DNA from: Streptomyces antimycoticus
GTDB taxonomy: Bacteria; Actinomycetota; Actinomycetes; Streptomycetales; Streptomycetaceae
Assembly (NCBI RefSeq): GCF_005405925.1
Contig: NZ_BJHV01000001.1
Span: forward strand, 6,138,001 to 6,202,000
DNA length: 64,000 nucleotides
Direction of reading: 5' to 3'
Notes under the pieces: model-generated
The model's database searches: none
The model's input: only the letters and a program-made list of their open reading frames with translations
What the model was told of the DNA's origin: nothing
Part shown: in pieces, positions 9,258 to 17,126 of the stretch
Position numbering within the stretch: the first letter of the stretch is position 1
Layout of the letters: each line of letters starts with the position of its first letter
Made by a program: the position numbers and the translations under genes

Positions 9258-10412
9258 TCATGCCGTTGTGCGGGCCACCGTCTTGGCGATCTTCCGGGCG
9301 TCGATGGCCAGCTCGCGCAGCATCCCGCTGATCGGGTTCGTATAGCCCGTGAAGTGCAGTCCCGGGGCGGACTTCAGGGTCCGCCGACCGTGGGGGAGGG
9401 GGCGGCCACGGTCGTCGAGCACGCCCAGATGGCCGACCAGTTCCTCGAGGCCGCGCCGGTAGCCGGTCGCGGCGATCACCACCTCGGGGCTGATCCGCGA
9501 GCCGTCGGCGAGGACCACCTTGTCCAGGTCGAAGGAGTCGACCGCCGAGACCACCTCCACCCGCCCCGTCCGTACCGCGTCGACCAGCCCCACGTCCTGG
9601 ACCGGGATCGCGCCCTCGCGTACGCGGGTGTAGAGCCCGGTGTCGGGCCAGGGCAGACCGTGCTCGGTCAGGTCCGGCATGCTCAGCCGGCACATCGCCC
9701 GCGCCGCCCGGTCCACCGCGCGCCGCGGCAGCCTGCGCACCAGGATGCCCGTCGCCTGTGCGGGCCAGCCGGCCGTCGAGCGGCGCAGGATGTGCGGCAC
9801 GGTGCGGACCGCCAGCCGCACCCGGGCCGCGCCGCCCTCGATCAGGTCGACCGCGATCTCCGCGCCCGTGTTGCCGACGCCGACCACGAGCACGTCGCGG
9901 CCCTCGAAGGGGCGGGCGTTGCGGTAGTGGGCGGCGTGCAGCAGCTCACCGGTGTAGGCGGCGCGGCCCGGCCAGTCCGGCACCCGCGGGGTGTGGTTGA
10001 AGCCCGTCGCGACGACGGCCACGGGCGAGGACAGCGCACGGCCGCCCGTGGCACGGAGCACCCACTCCGTGTTGTCGGGCGACCGGTCGATGCGGGAGAC
10101 CTCGACCCCCGTGACGATCTCCAGCCGGTGGTGCTCGGTGTAGCGCTCCAGATAGCGCACCACGTCGTCGCGCCCGACCCAGCGCCCGTAGGACCGGGGG
10201 ATCGGCAGGCCGGGGAGCGCGGACAGCCGGCGCGTGGTGTGCAGATGCAGCCGGTCGTAGTGGTTGCGCCATGACGCGGCGACCGCCTCGGACTTCTCCA
10301 GGACGACGGCGCGGATCCCGCGGTGGCTGAGCGCGGCAGCGGCGGCGAGTCCGCCCGGTCCGCCGCCGATCACATAAACGGGTGAGGACTTCTCGGGGGA
10401 GCTGTCAGCCAT
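9258..10412 (-). CDS. FAD-dependent flavin-containing monooxygenase
   Basis: Two-dinucleotide-binding flavoprotein of 384 aa. The FAD motif is VIGGGPGGLAAAAAL at residues ~14-28, and the NAD(P)H motif is VVGVGNTGAEIAVDL near residue 170. ATGYRRG lies between the C-terminal blocks, and FTGYTNPISGML is near the end. The family hydroxylates or Baeyer-Villiger-oxidises lipophilic substrates, and includes YUC/FMO-type enzymes. No CTGAC dyad lies directly upstream. Instead TTTGAC/GTCAAA repeats sit at 10434-10468, so it may be regulated separately. The DoxX-like gene diverges from it. Confidence 0.87.
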   Translation of the reverse strand: MADSSPEKSSPVYVIGGGPGGLAAAAALSHRGIRAVVLEKSEAVAASWRNHYDRLHLHTTRRLSALPGLPIPRSYGRWVGRDDVVRYLERYTEHHRLEIVTGVEVSRIDRSPDNTEWVLRATGGRALSSPVAVVATGFNHTPRVPDWPGRAAYTGELLHAAHYRNARPFEGRDVLVVGVGNTGAEIAVDLIEGGAARVRLAVRTVPHILRRSTAGWPAQATGILVRRLPRRAVDRAARAMCRLSMPDLTEHGLPWPDTGLYTRVREGAIPVQDVGLVDAVRTGRVEVVSAVDSFDLDKVVLADGSRISPEVVIAATGYRRGLEELVGHLGVLDDRGRPLPHGRRTLKSAPGLHFTGYTNPISGMLRELAIDARKIAKTVARTTA

Positions 10413-10433
10413 GCGGGTGAGCGTAGCCGGGTA

Positions 10434-10468
10434 TTTGACGGGTTTCGGTCAAAGCGATCCGGTCAAAG
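10434..10468 (-). promoter_or_regulatory. TTTGAC-N8-GTCAAA inverted repeat with an extra GGTCAAAG copy
   Basis: TTTGAC (10434-10439) and GTCAAA (10448-10453) form a dyad. GGTCAAAG occurs twice, at 10447 and 10461, spaced 14 bp. The cluster is 22 bases upstream of the flavin monooxygenase start, a position suited to an operator or -35 region. No regulator is identified. Confidence 0.35.
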
Positions 10469-10603
10469 TGATTCCGAATGGGTTGCGGACGGGTCACGGC
10501 CGGTATCTGTCGGTCTGCCGTTCCGCCGGTCGCTGCTTCGGCGTCCCGCCGACTCCCGCTCTGCTGGTGCGACCCCTTGCGCGGGCCGCACCCGACCGTG
10601 AAA

Positions 10604-10618
10604 CTGACGTACCGTCAG
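10604..10618 (+). promoter_or_regulatory. CTGAC-N5-GTCAG operator upstream of DoxX/DUF35 genes
   Basis: CTGACGTACCGTCAG has both arms perfect and ends 29 bases before ATG 10648. Its centre contains TACCGT, a plausible -10 hexamer, so repressor and RNA polymerase would compete. Confidence 0.78.
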
Positions 10619-10647
10619 ATTCGCTGGGATGGGAGAGGTGGGGGACG

Positions 10648-11100
10648 ATGCGGACGATCGGGCTCAGCGGGGCCGAATGGCTCGCCGTACTGCGCATCGG
10701 ACTCGGCCTGTGGTGGCTCGAGAGCTGGCGGCACAAGAACAAGAAGGACTGGTTCGAGCGCGGCACCGGTATCGGCTGGGCGGTGGGCGTGGCCGACAAG
10801 CACCGCTGGGCGTTCGTCCGCAGCGGCTTCGGCGCGGTGGTCACGCCCCGTCCCAAGGTCATGGCGTACGTCGTCGTCTACGCCGAACTCGCCCTCGGCC
10901 TCGGTCTGACGCTCGGCTTTCTGACCCCCATCGCCCTGGTCGGCGCGATCGTGCTCAATCTGCTCTATTTCCTGCTCATGATCCACGACTGGGCGGAGCA
11001 GGGGCAGAACTCGATGATGGTGCTGATCTCCGTGGTCGGGTTCTTCGGCATGAGCTGGCAGACCTGGTCGCTCGACGAGTCATGGGGACTGTTCCTGTGA
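10648..11100 (+). CDS. DoxX-like integral membrane protein
   Basis: A 150-aa protein with about four hydrophobic segments (AVLRIGLGLWWLES, then VVVYAELALGLGLTLGFL, IALVGAIVLNLLYFLLMI and MVLISVVGFFGM), matching the small DoxX/DoxD-type membrane family. Molecular function in this family is poorly defined; some members work with quinone or thiol redox systems. ATG 10648 has GAGAGGTGGGGG just upstream; the longer in-frame ORF to 10411 is untypical sequence running through the operator. It overlaps the DUF35 gene by four bases (GTGA), so the two are translationally coupled. Confidence 0.8.
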   Translation: MRTIGLSGAEWLAVLRIGLGLWWLESWRHKNKKDWFERGTGIGWAVGVADKHRWAFVRSGFGAVVTPRPKVMAYVVVYAELALGLGLTLGFLTPIALVGAIVLNLLYFLLMIHDWAEQGQNSMMVLISVVGFFGMSWQTWSLDESWGLFL

Positions 11101-11540
11101 GCCCGGCGCCGCCCGCGGACGCCCCGCGCTTCGACCTGCCCGAGATCGACGCTTTCACCCGCCCCTACTGGGACGCCGCGGCCGAGGGCCGGTTGCTGAT
11201 CCGGCGGTGCGCCGACTGCGGCCGGGCTCATCACTACCCGCGCGAATTCTGCCCGTACTGCTGGAGCGAGGACGTCAGCTGGGAGCAGGCGAGCGGCGCC
11301 GCGACGCTCTACACCTGGTCTGTGGTGCACCGCAATGACCTGCCGCCATTCGGCGCCCGCGTCCCGTACACCGCCGCCGTGGCCGACCTCGACGAGGGGC
11401 CGCGGATGATGACCGAGCTCATCGAGGCCCCGGAGAGCGGCCCGCGCGTCGGGATGCGGCTCCGGGTGGCGTTCCGGTCAGCCGATGCCGTCGAGGGGGC
11501 CGCCCCGGCCGTTCCCGTCTTTCGGCCGCTGCTCGCCTAG
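11097..11540 (+). CDS. DUF35 (rubredoxin-like zinc ribbon plus OB-fold) acyl-CoA-associated protein
   Basis: About 147 aa. The zinc ribbon is C-x2-C-x10-C-x2-C (CADCGRAHHYPREFCPYC, residues ~35-52), followed by an OB-fold (ATLYTWSVVHRNDLPPF, PYTAAVADLDEGPRMM). DUF35 proteins typically pair with Ltp-type thiolases or aldolases or with MaoC-type hydratases in steroid side-chain catabolism. Start GTG 11097 overlaps the DoxX stop, with GGGGA about 9 bases upstream. The nearest Ltp (12522-13700) is on the opposite strand with its own operator copy and may be the partner. Confidence 0.85.
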   Translation: MSPAPPADAPRFDLPEIDAFTRPYWDAAAEGRLLIRRCADCGRAHHYPREFCPYCWSEDVSWEQASGAATLYTWSVVHRNDLPPFGARVPYTAAVADLDEGPRMMTELIEAPESGPRVGMRLRVAFRSADAVEGAAPAVPVFRPLLA

Positions 11541-11560
11541 CCCGCCGCTGCGCGTATGGC

Positions 11561-11706
11561 GTTACGGCGTCGCCGCCTTACGGTCGCATTGTTCAGCGGT
11601 GCACGCCTTACGGTCGCGTTCGCCTTCTCGTCGGACCCTTACGGCCGCCGCCTTACGGCCGCCGCCTTACGGCCGCCGCCATACGGCCGCACCGCTCCTA
11701 CGGCCA
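11561..11706. repeat. Array of TTACGG-centred repeats between convergent genes
   Basis: The 157-bp gap after the DUF35 stop holds TTACGG at about 11562, 11578, 11608, 11639, 11653 and 11667, then the variants ATACGG and CTACGG. The last clean copies are regular units of about 14-15 bp (CCTTACGGCCGCCG). The array runs into the 3' end of the PNPOx-family gene. Confidence 0.75.
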
Positions 11707-12393
11707 CAGCAGCTCCCGCCGCCAGCCGCCGCGCTCGCGGCGGTAGCGGAGCCTTACGTGCCGCCGCCGCGCCTCCTCCTGGTAGAACTCGACCTCGTCC
11801 GCCTCCAGGACGTACAGGGTCCAGGTGGGGGCGGTCGCGTCCGGTTCGCGTTCGGCCCGCTCGTACGCCGCCTCGAAGGCCCGTAGCAGCTCCTCGTACG
11901 AGCCGAGCACCTCGCTCTGCCGGCCGCTCCCGGCCAGGGCCGCCGCGAGCGCCGCGGGGGACCGGTCGCGCAGATCGGCCGCGCTCTCCTCCGGACCCGC
12001 CTCGCCGACCCGCCCGCTGACGCGAACCTGACGGCCCGCGCGCATCCAGTGGAACGCGAGCGAGGCGTACGGGTTCTCGGCCAGCTCCCGGCCCTTACGG
12101 CTGGTGCGATGGGTGCCGAAGTGCCAGCCGTGCTCATCGGCGTCGTGCAGCATCACCGTGCGCTGGGACGGGCGGCGGTCGGCGTCCGCGGTGGCCAAGG
12201 TCATGGTGTGCGGGCCGGGTTCCCCCGCCTCGGCGGCCTCCCGCAGCCACCGCCGGAAAAGCGGAAGCGGCGTGTCCGGGGCCGTGTCCGGGTCGAAGAC
12301 CGGCAGATCGCCCGCGTGGGGTACGCGCAGGCCGCGCAGCACTGCGCGGAATGCCTCGGCCTCATTCTGGTCATTACCCTGGTCATCGCTCAT
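11698..12393 (-). CDS. Pyridoxamine 5'-phosphate oxidase family protein (PdxH-like)
   Basis: A 231-aa FMN-binding split-barrel protein. Typical PdxH blocks are present: PLPLFRRWLREAAEAG, TMTLATADADRRPSQRTVML, HFGTHRTSRKGRELAENPYASLAFHW, then RQVRVSGRVG and a C-terminal RLRYRRERGGWRRELLWP resembling the PLP-site RLHDR region. True PdxH makes PLP, but many actinobacteria carry several paralogues of unclear role. It lies 128 bases downstream of the Ltp gene on the same strand and could share its operator-controlled transcript. Confidence 0.78.
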   Translation of the reverse strand: MSDDQGNDQNEAEAFRAVLRGLRVPHAGDLPVFDPDTAPDTPLPLFRRWLREAAEAGEPGPHTMTLATADADRRPSQRTVMLHDADEHGWHFGTHRTSRKGRELAENPYASLAFHWMRAGRQVRVSGRVGEAGPEESAADLRDRSPAALAAALAGSGRQSEVLGSYEELLRAFEAAYERAEREPDATAPTWTLYVLEADEVEFYQEEARRRHVRLRYRRERGGWRRELLWP

Positions 12394-12521
12394 CGGCTCC
12401 CCATCCGATCACCCGCGACCGGCCGGGGCAAGCGGGGGCGTACGTACGGCCGGGGCGGGCCGAACCGGGACCGGCGCGAGCCCGGCCGTCGGGCGGGTCC
12501 CGCGCCCCCGCGTGGGCCCGG

Positions 12522-13700
12522 TCAGCCGCGGCCCAGGACGACCGTGCCCGCTGAGCAGAACCAGCCCCCCGTGCCCGACGCCACGGCCAGCTCCGGCAGC
12601 CGTCCGCCCGCCTTGTGGACCTGTCGTTCCCCGGCCTCGCCGCGCAGCTGCCGTACCGCCTCGACCAGCAGGAACAGCCCGCGCATCCCCGGGTGGCAGG
12701 CGGAGAGGCCGCCGCCGTCGGTGTTCGTCGGCAGCTCGCCGTCCCGCGTCAGCCGCCCCTTCGCCGCGAACGCCCCGCCCTCGCCCTTGGCGCAGAAACC
12801 CAGGTCCTCGAGGGTCACCAGGGTCATATAGGTGAAGGCGTCATAGAGCTCGGCCACATCGATATCCGACGGCCGGACGCCCGCCCGGGCGAAGGCCGCC
12901 CGCCCCGAGGCGGCGGCCGGGGAGACCGTGAAGTCCTCCCATTCGGACATGGTGGTGTGCGAGACGGCCGTGCCCGAACCCAGCACCCACACGGGCGGTT
13001 TCGCCGTGTCCGGTACGTACTCCTCGGCCGCGAGCAGCACCGCGCAGCCGCCGTCCGAGCGGATGCAGCAGTGCAGTTTGGTGAAGGGGTCGGCGATCAT
13101 CGGGCCGCTCAAGACGTCATCGACCGTGATCGGTTCGCGAAACATCGCGTCCGGATTGTGCCCGGCATTGATACGCGCCTGAACGGCGATGTCCGCCAGC
13201 TGCTCGAGGGTGGTGCCGTACTCATGCATATGGCGGCGCGCGGCCATCGCGTACTTGGCGACCAACGTGTGCCCGTACGGGACCTCGAACTGCAGTGGTC
13301 CGCGCGCCCCGAAGGAGAGGTTCGCGGTGCGGCGGCCCGCGCGGATGTCGGCGCGGGCGGTGGAGCCGTAGACGAGCAGGACGGCGCGGGCGTGCCCGGC
13401 GGCGATCGCGTCCGCCGCGTGCGCCGCCATGACCTCCCAGGTGGAGCCGCCGACGGCCGTCGAGTCGGTCCAGGTCGGCCGCAGTCCCAGATACTCGGCC
13501 ACCTCGACCGGCGCGAGGGTGCCGAGCCCCGCCGAGGCGAAGCCGTCGACGACCGACCGGTCCAGACCGGAGTCGGCGAGGGCCCGGCGGGCGGCTTGGG
13601 CGTGGAGGGCGTAGGGGGTGGCCGTGTCGACGCGGCCGCAGTCGGAGAGGGAGACGCCGACGACGGCGACCTTACGGGCGCGCTGCGCTGCGGGCGACAT
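12522..13700 (-). CDS. Ltp/thiolase-like acyl-CoA lyase, nucleophilic Cys replaced
   Basis: Thiolase-fold protein of 392 aa of the lipid-transfer-protein (Ltp) type. Recognisable blocks are VVGVSLSDCGR, the region matching the thiolase nucleophile (VGGSTWEVMAAHA, Thr/Ser where thiolases have Cys), HMHEYGTTLEQLADIA, CIRSDGGCAVLLA, DIDVAELYDAFTYM and TDGGGLSACHPGMRG. Ltp2-type enzymes with DUF35 partners perform retro-aldol cleavage in steroid side chains, and loss of the Cys fits a lyase rather than a thiolase. The operator dyad lies 4 bases before the ATG, implying a leaderless transcript with -10 TACCGT inside the operator. Confidence 0.83.
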   Translation of the reverse strand: MSPAAQRARKVAVVGVSLSDCGRVDTATPYALHAQAARRALADSGLDRSVVDGFASAGLGTLAPVEVAEYLGLRPTWTDSTAVGGSTWEVMAAHAADAIAAGHARAVLLVYGSTARADIRAGRRTANLSFGARGPLQFEVPYGHTLVAKYAMAARRHMHEYGTTLEQLADIAVQARINAGHNPDAMFREPITVDDVLSGPMIADPFTKLHCCIRSDGGCAVLLAAEEYVPDTAKPPVWVLGSGTAVSHTTMSEWEDFTVSPAAASGRAAFARAGVRPSDIDVAELYDAFTYMTLVTLEDLGFCAKGEGGAFAAKGRLTRDGELPTNTDGGGLSACHPGMRGLFLLVEAVRQLRGEAGERQVHKAGGRLPELAVASGTGGWFCSAGTVVLGRG

Positions 13701-13704
13701 GAAT

Positions 13705-13719
13705 CTGACGGTACATCAG
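13705..13719 (-). promoter_or_regulatory. CTGAC-N5-(A)TCAG operator at the Ltp start
   Basis: CTGACGGTACATCAG has one arm mismatch and lies 4 bases upstream of ATG 13700. On the minus strand its centre reads TACCGT, 7 bases before the ATG, the spacing of a leaderless -10. Confidence 0.72.
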
Positions 13720-13880
13720 GTTTCTGGGGCGGAAGAGGGTGTGGAAGGTGATGGATGGAGGTGCATGGGGGTGCTGCGCGCGAGTATGCCCGGGGAAGGG
13801 GGTGGTCCGGACGCTCTCCCGTATGGCCGTGCTCGCGCCCCGAACACAGGCCCCGTCCGGACCACGCGTGAGGCGCCCGG

Positions 13881-14009
13881 CTACTGCAGGAACTGCCCCA
13901 CACAAGCGGCGATCGCCACCAGAAGGCTCAGCACTCCGATGATGACCTGCCACTTGTCAGGGCCGGTCCATCGGTCGTCGCTTGTCTCCTGCGTGCTCCG
14001 ATCGTCCAT
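13881..14009 (-). CDS. 42-aa single-span membrane peptide
   Basis: A small gene beginning ATG 14009 with AGGAGG 4 bases upstream. The acidic head (MDDRSTQETSDDRW) is followed by one transmembrane helix (WQVIIGVLSLLVAIAACVG) and ends FLQ. It resembles short actinobacterial membrane proteins of unknown role. A longer in-frame ORF to 14285 exists but is poor coding sequence and crosses the divergent acyl-CoA dehydrogenase promoter. The good ribosome site and clean hydrophobic segment are the only support. Confidence 0.55.
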   Translation of the reverse strand: MDDRSTQETSDDRWTGPDKWQVIIGVLSLLVAIAACVGQFLQ

Positions 14010-14162
14010 CACCCCTCCTCGCTCCTCCGACAGGCCCCGGAGGACAGGGCCACCGCCGGTCTGCGCTCCGGCGGAGCCAGTGGGGAGGAACATGGTGAGG
14101 TGTCGGCAGTTTAGCTGTGGAGCGCCGCGGAGGGGTGGGAAAGTCCGGAGCCCGTCCCTAGT

Positions 14163-14177
14163 ATGACGGTCCGTCAG
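14163..14177 (+). promoter_or_regulatory. (A)TGAC-N5-GTCAG operator upstream of the acyl-CoA dehydrogenase
   Basis: ATGACGGTCCGTCAG has one arm mismatch at the first base and ends 19 bases before ATG 14197. GGAGG (14183-14187) lies between operator and start. Confidence 0.74.
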
Positions 14178-14196
14178 AAAACGGAGGTGCTCGCCG

Positions 14197-15588
14197 ATGG
14201 ACGCCGCGTTCACCGAGGAACAGGACGAGATCCGCCGTACGCTGCGCACACTCCTGCGGGAGCGGTGCGGGCCGGACGAGGTCAAGGCAGCGGTCCAGAC
14301 CGCGCCCGGCTACGACGAGGCCCTGTGGCGACAGCTCGCCCGGACGCTCGGGCTGCCGGGCCTGGCCCTTCCGTCGGCCTACGGGGGCGTCGGCTGCGGA
14401 GTCGCCGAGCTGGCGCTGGCCTGTGAGGAGACGGGGCACGTGCTGCTGCCCTCGCCGCTCCTGGCCACCACTGTGTTCGCCGCGCCCCTGGTCGCCGCGG
14501 TGGGGACGGAGGCGCAGCGCGCCGAGCTGCTGCCGCGTATCGCGGAGGGCGCCCTTACGGCGGCGCTCGCGGTGCCGGGACGCGCGCTGCCGGAAGCGCT
14601 CGGGCTCGTTGGAGCGCGGGACGGCGCGTGGGCTGGTGGGGGGCGCGCGGGGGGTGTCCAGGCGCGCCCGGACAGCGGTGGCGGTGCGCGGTGGCGGCTG
14701 TACGGGCAGGTGGAGCAGGTGCTGGGCGGGCACAGCGCCGAACTGCTGCTCGTCGCCGCCCGCGCCGGGGGCTATACGCGCGGGCGGACACTGCTGTTCC
14801 TCGTCCCGGCGGGGGCGGACGGGCTGGTCCGCACCCGGCTCACCGCACTCGACGCGACGCGCCCGCAGGCCCGCATCGAGCTGCGGAACGTACCCGCCGA
14901 GCTGCTGGGGGTGGATGACGGCGGGAGCGGGAGCGGGGACGGGGTGGCGGAGGCGCTGGCGGCGGTGGGTACGGCGGCCGCGGCCGTGCTCGCCGCCGAG
15001 GCCGTGGGGGCGGCGGACGCGGCCCTCGCGCGGACGGTCGATTATGTACGGGCGCGTGAGCAGTTCGGCCGCCCGATCGGCTCGTTCCAGGCGGTCAAGC
15101 ATCGGCTGGCGGATGTGTACGTCGCGGTCCAGGCGGCCCGTTCGGCGGCCTACTACGCGGCTTGGGCCGCGTCCCAGGGCGGCGCGGAAGGCACGGACGC
15201 GGCCCCGGGCGGTGCGCAAGGCACGGACGCCGCGGTGGCGGGCGGGCTCGCGCTCGCGCAGGCGCTGGAGGCGCAGCGCATGGCCGCGGCCGAGGCGGTG
15301 CAGCTACATGGTGGCATCGGCTTCACCTGGGAGCATGAGGCGCATCTCTACTTCAAGCGGGCCGCCTCAGACGAGCTGCTCTTCGGCCCCGTCCACCGGC
15401 TGCGGGCCCGGGCCGCGGAACGGGAGGGACTCTTCGGCGCGACCGACCGCGCTCCTTACGGCGGCCATGACGGGCGCGGGGGAATGGTGGATACGGCGGG
15501 CGCGGGGGGAACGATGGGCCTGATAAGCGCGCTAGGCGTGATGGGCGTGATGGGCGTGACGGGCGTGACGGGCCACGGAAGGCGGTGA
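14197..15588 (+). CDS. Acyl-CoA dehydrogenase (FadE-type) with low-complexity C-terminal tail
   Basis: FAD enzyme of 463 aa that should introduce a double bond into an acyl-CoA. N-terminal helices (MDAAFTEEQDEIRRTLR), GLPGLALPSAYGGVG, the C-terminal REQFGRPIGSFQAVKHRLAD and VQLHGGIGFTWEHEAHLYFKRA are standard. By eye it looks like a FadE subunit used as a heteromer in steroid-type catabolism. The last ~55 residues are odd: a Gly-rich extension ending in a GVMGVMGVTGVTG run encoded by 9-bp repeats, and an internal duplicated GTDAA segment. The deazaflavin-dependent oxidoreductase starts 8 bases after the stop. Confidence 0.87.
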   Translation: MDAAFTEEQDEIRRTLRTLLRERCGPDEVKAAVQTAPGYDEALWRQLARTLGLPGLALPSAYGGVGCGVAELALACEETGHVLLPSPLLATTVFAAPLVAAVGTEAQRAELLPRIAEGALTAALAVPGRALPEALGLVGARDGAWAGGGRAGGVQARPDSGGGARWRLYGQVEQVLGGHSAELLLVAARAGGYTRGRTLLFLVPAGADGLVRTRLTALDATRPQARIELRNVPAELLGVDDGGSGSGDGVAEALAAVGTAAAAVLAAEAVGAADAALARTVDYVRAREQFGRPIGSFQAVKHRLADVYVAVQAARSAAYYAAWAASQGGAEGTDAAPGGAQGTDAAVAGGLALAQALEAQRMAAAEAVQLHGGIGFTWEHEAHLYFKRAASDELLFGPVHRLRARAAEREGLFGATDRAPYGGHDGRGGMVDTAGAGGTMGLISALGVMGVMGVTGVTGHGRR

Positions 15589-15595
15589 CGGTCTG

Positions 15596-16078
15596 ATGGC
15601 CGGTTACGGCGTGAAGCTGGTCCGAAAGGTGTCCTCGACCCGCGCCTTCGCCAAGGTCGCTCCCCATGTCATCCCCGCCTTCGACCGCACCGTCCACCGG
15701 CTGACCCGCGGCAAGGTGCTGCCGAGCGCGCGGATGCTGCCCGGCGTGATCCTTACCGCGCGCGGCGCGAGGTCGGGGCTTCCCCGCCGTACGCCGCTGG
15801 CCTGTATGCCGGAGGACGGCGGCACCTGGCTCCTGATCGGCAGCAACTTCGGCCGCCCGGGCCACCCGGCCTGGACCGGGAACCTCCTGAAGCACCCGGA
15901 AGCGGAGATCAGCTGGCGGGGCCGGGACATCGCCGTCCGGGCACGGCTGCTGGAGGGCGCCGAGCGCGAGGCGGCCTGGGCGGCGGCCCTCGCCTTCTGG
16001 CCGCCGTACGCGAGCTATCAGTCGCGGGTCGAGCGCGAGATCCGCCTCTTCCGCCTCCACCGCGCCGAGGAGCCCTGA
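15596..16078 (+). CDS. Nitroreductase-family deazaflavin (F420)-dependent oxidoreductase, Ddn-like
   Basis: A 160-aa split-barrel protein of the Ddn/Rv3547 family. The signature VILTARGARSGLPRRTPL and the block TWLLIGSNFGRPGHPAWTGNLLKHPEAEI are typical of F420H2-dependent quinone/nitro reductases. The preceding acyl-CoA dehydrogenase is 8 bases away and shares its operator. Together with the luciferase-like enzymes at 36-39 kb it ties this regulon to F420, whose precursor synthase FbiC is at 46370. The 3' end lies inside the first unit of a tandem repeat. Confidence 0.87.
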   Translation: MAGYGVKLVRKVSSTRAFAKVAPHVIPAFDRTVHRLTRGKVLPSARMLPGVILTARGARSGLPRRTPLACMPEDGGTWLLIGSNFGRPGHPAWTGNLLKHPEAEISWRGRDIAVRARLLEGAEREAAWAAALAFWPPYASYQSRVEREIRLFRLHRAEEP

Positions 16079-16273
16079 GCGGTCCGCGGGGCCTGTGGGG
16101 AGCGCTGAGCGGTCCGCGGGGCCTGTGGGGAGCGCTGAGCGGTCCGCGGGGCCTGTGGGGAGCGCTGAGCCGGTCCGCGGGGCCCGGGCGGGAGCGCTGA
16201 GCCGGTCCGCGGGGCCCGGGCGGGAGCGCTGAGCCGGTCCGCGGGGCCCGGGCGGGAGCGCTGAGCCGGTCCG
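16073..16273. repeat. 30/32-bp tandem repeat beginning in the last codons of the Ddn-like gene
   Basis: Three 30-bp units (16073, 16103, 16133) are followed by three 32-bp units (16163, 16195, 16227) and a partial one (16259-16273). Each starts CGCTGAGC (CCCTGAGC in the first) followed by GGTCCGCGGGGCC. The second set gains a C and a CCCGGGCGG variant. The Ddn-like stop codon TGA lies in unit one, so every unit carries the same TGA. Confidence 0.92.
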
Positions 16274-16342
16274 TCGACCGTCAGCCGGCCCCGGCCCTCC
16301 ATGGCCCTCCCATGGCCGCTAGCGCCCGGTGGGCGCAAAAAG

Positions 16343-16378
16343 GCCGCGGCGGATCACTCGGGAGTGATCCGCCGCGGC
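16343..16378. terminator. Perfect 17-bp stem-loop, bidirectional terminator
   Basis: GCCGCGGCGGATCACTC (16343-16359) pairs exactly with 16362-16378 across a GG loop. On the minus strand the stem is followed by CTTTTTGCGCC, a classical T-tract for the TetR transcript. It also ends readthrough from the Ddn-like gene. Confidence 0.85.
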
Positions 16379-16470
16379 GTGACAGGACGTGCGGGCTCGG
16401 CCAGGCGACCGGCATCGAGAGGCCGGCAGGGAGAGGCCGAGGAAAGGGGCAGGAGAAGGGTGCGGATTCG

Positions 16471-17118
16471 TTACTTCGGCGGTTTGCGCCCGGTGACGCC
16501 GAGGTGGACGAGCCAGGTCAGGCTCGGCCTGAGGTCGGCCTGCTTGACGCCCCAGCTCTGGAAGCCCTTCTGGTGCGCCGCGACCGCGGCCAGCATCGCG
16601 ACCAGCGAGCCCGCGATGGCCCCGGGGTTGAGGTCCTCGTCGATCCGGCCCTTGGCCTGCTGCTCCTTGACGGCGTCCGTAAGGGAGTTGGTGACGGAAT
16701 TGAGGATCTTCATGCGGATCTTGTAGAACCGCTTGTCGCCCTCGGCGGCGCCCAGGTCGACCACCCTCAGGATGGCGTCGTGTTTGCGCCAGAAGGAGAG
16801 AAACCCCTCGACCAGGTCCTCCGACGCCGCCGCGCCGGACTTGCCCGCCCATGAGCGGTCGGCGACCAGATCGGTTAGGTTCGCACCCTCCTTCGCCATC
16901 TCCTCGGCGAGCTCGAGGACGGCGCCCTCCACATCGGGGAAGTACTGGTAGAACGTCGCAGGCGAGGTCCCTGCCTTACGTGCGACATCGATGACCTTGA
17001 CGTCTCGATACGGGGATGTGTTGAGCATCTCGCCGAGGCAGTCGAGCAGCTTCTGCCGCGTCGCCTGCCCGCGACGACCGGCCACCCGCCCGTCGACTGT
17101 GCGTACTTGTCCTGTCAT
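16471..17118 (-). CDS. TetR-family regulator, candidate controller of the CTGAC regulon
   Basis: A 215-aa repressor-like protein. The N-terminal HTH reads ATRQKLLDCLGEMLNTSPY, then VKVIDVARKAGTSPATFYQYFPD. The ligand domain follows (FLSFWRKHDAILRVVDLGAAEGD, NPGAIAGSLVAMLAAVAAHQKGF). It sits between the first catabolic block and the afs genes; from memory a TetR gene occupies this place in S. coelicolor too. A CTGTC-N5-GTCAG dyad (17112-17126) overlaps its start codon, one base off the operator found at the catabolic units. Autoregulation and control of that regulon are therefore inferred, not shown. A perfect terminator follows. Confidence 0.88.
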   Translation of the reverse strand: MTGQVRTVDGRVAGRRGQATRQKLLDCLGEMLNTSPYRDVKVIDVARKAGTSPATFYQYFPDVEGAVLELAEEMAKEGANLTDLVADRSWAGKSGAAASEDLVEGFLSFWRKHDAILRVVDLGAAEGDKRFYKIRMKILNSVTNSLTDAVKEQQAKGRIDEDLNPGAIAGSLVAMLAAVAAHQKGFQSWGVKQADLRPSLTWLVHLGVTGRKPPK

Positions 17119-17126
17119 GCCGTCAG
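17112..17126 (-). promoter_or_regulatory. Possible autoregulatory CTG(T)C-N5-GTCAG operator over the TetR start
   Basis: CTGTCATGCCGTCAG differs from the regulon arms at one base and includes the CAT that is the TetR start codon on the minus strand. One-mismatch copies are expected about twice by chance in 64 kb, so location is the main support. Confidence 0.5.
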
